Source of the DNA: an uncultured Azohydromonas sp.
GTDB taxonomy: Bacteria > Pseudomonadota > Gammaproteobacteria > Burkholderiales > Burkholderiaceae_C
Direction of reading: 5' to 3'
DNA length: 64,000 nt
NCBI RefSeq assembly: GCF_937926365.1
Contig: NZ_CALAOH010000017.1
Span: forward strand, 1-64,000
How positions within the stretch are numbered: position 1 is the stretch's first letter; each line of letters begins with the position of its first letter. The position numbers and the translations under genes are program-made. Under the pieces are notes generated by a model. The model did not search any database, was not told the DNA's origin, and saw nothing but the letters and a program-made list of their open reading frames with translations. Below are positions 61,481 through 64,000 of this stretch, in pieces.

Positions 61481-64000
61481 ATGACGCTCGACCGCCTTCT
61501 GCGCCGCCCTGTCTCGTTCCTGAGCTCCTGGGTCCTGCGCTTCCTCGGCTTGCTGCTGCTGGGTCTCGCCTGTGCGGGAACGGCGCAGGCGCAACTGCTG
61601 GTCTCGCGCCTGGTGGACAGCCCGGACCCGGTCGTTGCCCGCGCTACCGTCGCCTACACCATCGGCATCGCCGACGAGAAGAGCGTGGCACGTTCGGGCA
61701 TCACGCTGAACGTGACGATTCCCGCCGGCGTCATCTACGACAAGATCGAGGGCCTGCCCGTCGGTGCGTCGTGCAGCGGCATCACGCCGGGGACGTTCAC
61801 CGGGGCCAGCGCGACAACGCTGAGCTGCTCGAACATCTCCATCCCGGCGGGGCACGGTTCGGACTACACCTTGTACCTGCGTCCGCAGGTGTCAGGTGCC
61901 CTGACCGTGGCGGCGGCGATCGAAGGCGTTGCCCGGAAGCAGGAGCAGAACACCACGGTGAACGTCGGCGCCGACCTGGGCGTGACCATCAAGCCGATGG
62001 AGGCGGCGGCCTACGGGACGAGCCAGACCGTCGAGTTCGAGATCCAGAACTACGGGCCCAACGACTCGCCTGCATCCACGCTGACCTACAGCGTGCCGTC
62101 GGGCTTCGATATCAAGCCCACGGCCGTCCCGTCGGGCTGCTCGCTGGAGGAGCTGTCGGATAAGACCAAGAGGATGACGTGCAGCCTGGGTGCGATCGCG
62201 GTGGGTGCCGACAGGAAGGTCACGCTCAGGGTCACCGGCACCATCATGGTGGGCGACGGCTCCGCGATGACCCACACCGTCGACATTGCCGCCGGCGGCG
62301 GCGTGAGCGATGGCGTGGACGGAAACAACAGCGCCTACCAGGTGATGGACATCAAGCCTGGAAGCCTGCTGTCGGTGGTCAAGTCGCAATCGAGCGCCAA
62401 CCCGATCCGGCTGAACCAGGCATTCAGCTACCAGTTCGACCTCAAGTACTCCGGGAGCTTTCCCGTGGGCGCGGAGGTCAGCGACACCCTGCCGGCGAAC
62501 TTCTGTTTCGACTCGTCCGTGCAGCCCACGACCTACACGGTCAACGGTTGGTCATGCACGGTCACCGGCAACGTGTGTCCCGCCGCCGGGGCGGTGCTGA
62601 GCTGCACGCGCACGGGTGCGGGCTCGGCCACGCCCGGCGACAACGTGTCGCTGGGCCGCGTGACGATGCCGGTGAGGGCCATCGCGCGGACCGAAGGGGC
62701 CGGCGTGACCAACACGGTGAACTTCACCGCCACCGGACCTGGCAAAGTCACTCCCAGCAGCGCCTCGGTGCTGACGGTCGTGACCGGCACGGGGGCCGAC
62801 CTGTATGCCAGAAAGACTCAGAACAGGTCGCCGCAGGTCGCCGTGCCGGTCTGTACCAGCCCGCCTTGCACCAAGGAGTACGAGATCGAGTACTCGATCT
62901 CCGCCTACAACCTCGGGCCTGACGATGTACTGGCCGGCGAGACGGTCAGGATGGTCGACAACGTGCCCGAAGGCATCTATGTCAAGAGCATCAGTAGCAA
63001 CGGGCAAGGAGGCAGTGGCCAGCCCTGGCGCTGCCAGGCCCAGGTCAGCAAAGAGAACGCCACGCCGTTGACGCTTCCGCGGGCCGGTCCGTTTGCGCTG
63101 GTGTGCACCAGCCAGGGCAAGGCCCTCCCTTCGGGCTCGCTCAGCGACGTCATCGCGCTGTACACGTATGCCACGAAGGCGCGGGACAACAACGCACAGG
63201 TCGAGAACGAGCTGTGCGTGAGCCTGCCGAACCATCCGGCCAAGGACCCGAACACGCTCAACGACTGCGCCTATGCGGCCGTGATACCGCAGGGCGCGGA
63301 CACGCAGGCCGATGTCGCGCTGCTCAAGCGTGTGCGCGGTCCCGGCGACAAGTCCGACCACCGGCAGCTCGCGGGCTTGCCGGTGGTCTGGGAAATCGAG
63401 GTCGTGAACCTTGGCCCCAACGTCGCCCGGGACGTGGCGCTCACGGACTCGATCAGCAACGTTGCCGTTGACCGGCCTTATTCCACCGCGCTCGTCGTGG
63501 CGCCGGACAGCGGCGTCGTGATGAACAACTGCGCGCTGAACAAGGGCACCAACTACCTGACGCTGACAAACTGCGTCGTCACCACCTTGCCCGTGTGCAA
63601 GGCAAGCACGGACACCAGCGGCAGTACGGCTCCTCCTTGTCCCCGCGTCCAGATCTCGGTGGTCCACACCGGGGACGATGCCACGGCCAACGACTTCACG
63701 CGCACCAACAGTGCCTCCGTCCAGACCACGGGCACGGCGGACAAGGTGCTGGGCAACAACAGCTCGGGCACCGTCACGGCCTACCTGACCGGTCGCGCGG
63801 ACCTGCAGGTGCTCAAGGCGGGCAATCCGGCGGCGATCGCGGCGGGGCAACTGCTCAACTACACGATCACGGCCAAGAACCTTGCCACCAGCCCCGGTAC
63901 GGCACGCAACGTGGTGGTGACGGACACGTTGCCTGTCGGCGTGGTGTTCCTGTCGGCCACCCCCAGCGGCACCGGCAGCTGCACCGCGCCGGCCAAGGGC
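61481..64000 (+). CDS. Secreted DUF11-repeat protein, partial (3' end beyond window)
   Basis: Open for 840 codons to the right edge. The signal peptide covers about residues 1-37 (hydrophobic LGLLLLGLACAGTAQAQ). The rest consists of tandem immunoglobulin-like beta domains of the DUF11 type, each about 120-150 residues, with phrases such as YTIGIADEKS, FEIQNYGPNDSPAS, YSISAYNLGPDDVLAG, WEIEVVNLGPNVARDV and YTITAKNLATSPGTARNVVV. Cysteines are spaced in pairs within domains. Such proteins are large surface or secreted proteins of unknown role, often adhesin-like. The ATG at 61481 is preceded by GAAAGA. Confidence 0.88.
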   Translation, partial: MTLDRLLRRPVSFLSSWVLRFLGLLLLGLACAGTAQAQLLVSRLVDSPDPVVARATVAYTIGIADEKSVARSGITLNVTIPAGVIYDKIEGLPVGASCSGITPGTFTGASATTLSCSNISIPAGHGSDYTLYLRPQVSGALTVAAAIEGVARKQEQNTTVNVGADLGVTIKPMEAAAYGTSQTVEFEIQNYGPNDSPASTLTYSVPSGFDIKPTAVPSGCSLEELSDKTKRMTCSLGAIAVGADRKVTLRVTGTIMVGDGSAMTHTVDIAAGGGVSDGVDGNNSAYQVMDIKPGSLLSVVKSQSSANPIRLNQAFSYQFDLKYSGSFPVGAEVSDTLPANFCFDSSVQPTTYTVNGWSCTVTGNVCPAAGAVLSCTRTGAGSATPGDNVSLGRVTMPVRAIARTEGAGVTNTVNFTATGPGKVTPSSASVLTVVTGTGADLYARKTQNRSPQVAVPVCTSPPCTKEYEIEYSISAYNLGPDDVLAGETVRMVDNVPEGIYVKSISSNGQGGSGQPWRCQAQVSKENATPLTLPRAGPFALVCTSQGKALPSGSLSDVIALYTYATKARDNNAQVENELCVSLPNHPAKDPNTLNDCAYAAVIPQGADTQADVALLKRVRGPGDKSDHRQLAGLPVVWEIEVVNLGPNVARDVALTDSISNVAVDRPYSTALVVAPDSGVVMNNCALNKGTNYLTLTNCVVTTLPVCKASTDTSGSTAPPCPRVQISVVHTGDDATANDFTRTNSASVQTTGTADKVLGNNSSGTVTAYLTGRADLQVLKAGNPAAIAAGQLLNYTITAKNLATSPGTARNVVVTDTLPVGVVFLSATPSGTGSCTAPAKG

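Overview
The window is a continuous piece of a very GC-rich bacterial chromosome, most likely from the Burkholderiales (Comamonadaceae or a relative). This rests on family content: a tripartite tricarboxylate transporter with a Bug-type binding domain, two proteins of the largely betaproteobacterial DUF4148 type, DUF3182, DUF3422, dodecin, a LolC/E-LolD pair, a PEP-CTERM protein, and a palindromic repeat of the CTTCGACAAGCTCAGG type. Genes are dense. There is no rRNA, no insertion sequence, no integrase and no CRISPR array. Because of the GC content, long antisense open frames are common; they were discarded.

Layout. 1-6041 (minus): recC then recB (recB runs off the left edge) with an ATGA overlap. 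6241-7368: an orphan HEPN-type protein and an exported DUF4148 repeat protein. 7557-10519: trkA-trkH potassium uptake. 10824-15186: a PAS-GGDEF-EAL signalling protein, an EamA exporter and a divergent LysR regulator. 15196-19298 (minus): hydrolase, DUF3182, DUF72 and glucokinase. 19419-19494: tRNA-Thr(CGT). 19695-24698 (minus): fbp, pepN and prfB, the last with the classical +1 frameshift. 24837-27243: a two-gene sodium/solute symporter, then a candidate FNR-type promoter and a 34-codon ORF. 27550-33627: hydrolase, acyl-CoA synthetase, an unusual Hsp20, an aldo/keto reductase, ybaK and dodecin. 33763-38795: two membrane proteins of unknown function, plsY-ridA, and a YciO/PHP phosphatase pair. 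38895-42666: two tandem PQQ-type sugar dehydrogenases and a PEP-CTERM protein. 42825-47681: recJ, a companion gene of unknown function, and lolC-lolD. 47818-55580: a second DUF4148-like protein, a 937-residue three-part fusion protein, and the opposing serine protease-MoxR-DUF58-VWA cluster. 55641-61182: TatD, a spermidine-synthase-like protein, tctB-tctA and a gamma-glutamyltransferase-like enzyme. 61481-64000: the start of a large secreted DUF11-repeat protein, cut by the right edge.

Most of the window is housekeeping: DNA repair (RecBC, RecJ), translation (RF2, tRNA-Thr, YbaK), lipoprotein export, gluconeogenesis and glucose phosphorylation, and ion uptake. The most unusual item is the protein at 48401-51214. 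It joins an SsuA/NMT1-like binding domain, a zinc metalloprotease-like domain with HEFCH and a downstream glutamate, and a TctC/Bug-like binding domain in one exported chain. The local tctBA permease genes have no tctC beside them. A second point of interest is an intergenic site at 27254-27302 with class II FNR/Anr promoter geometry, in front of a possible 34-residue membrane peptide. Other unusual features are a small heat-shock protein flanked by glutamine/glycine-rich and glycine/serine-rich disordered regions, a coiled-coil insertion in the symporter, a three-tier inverted repeat downstream of fbp, a 13-G homopolymer upstream of lolC, and three dispersed REP-like elements, one of them at the 5' end of the DUF58 gene.
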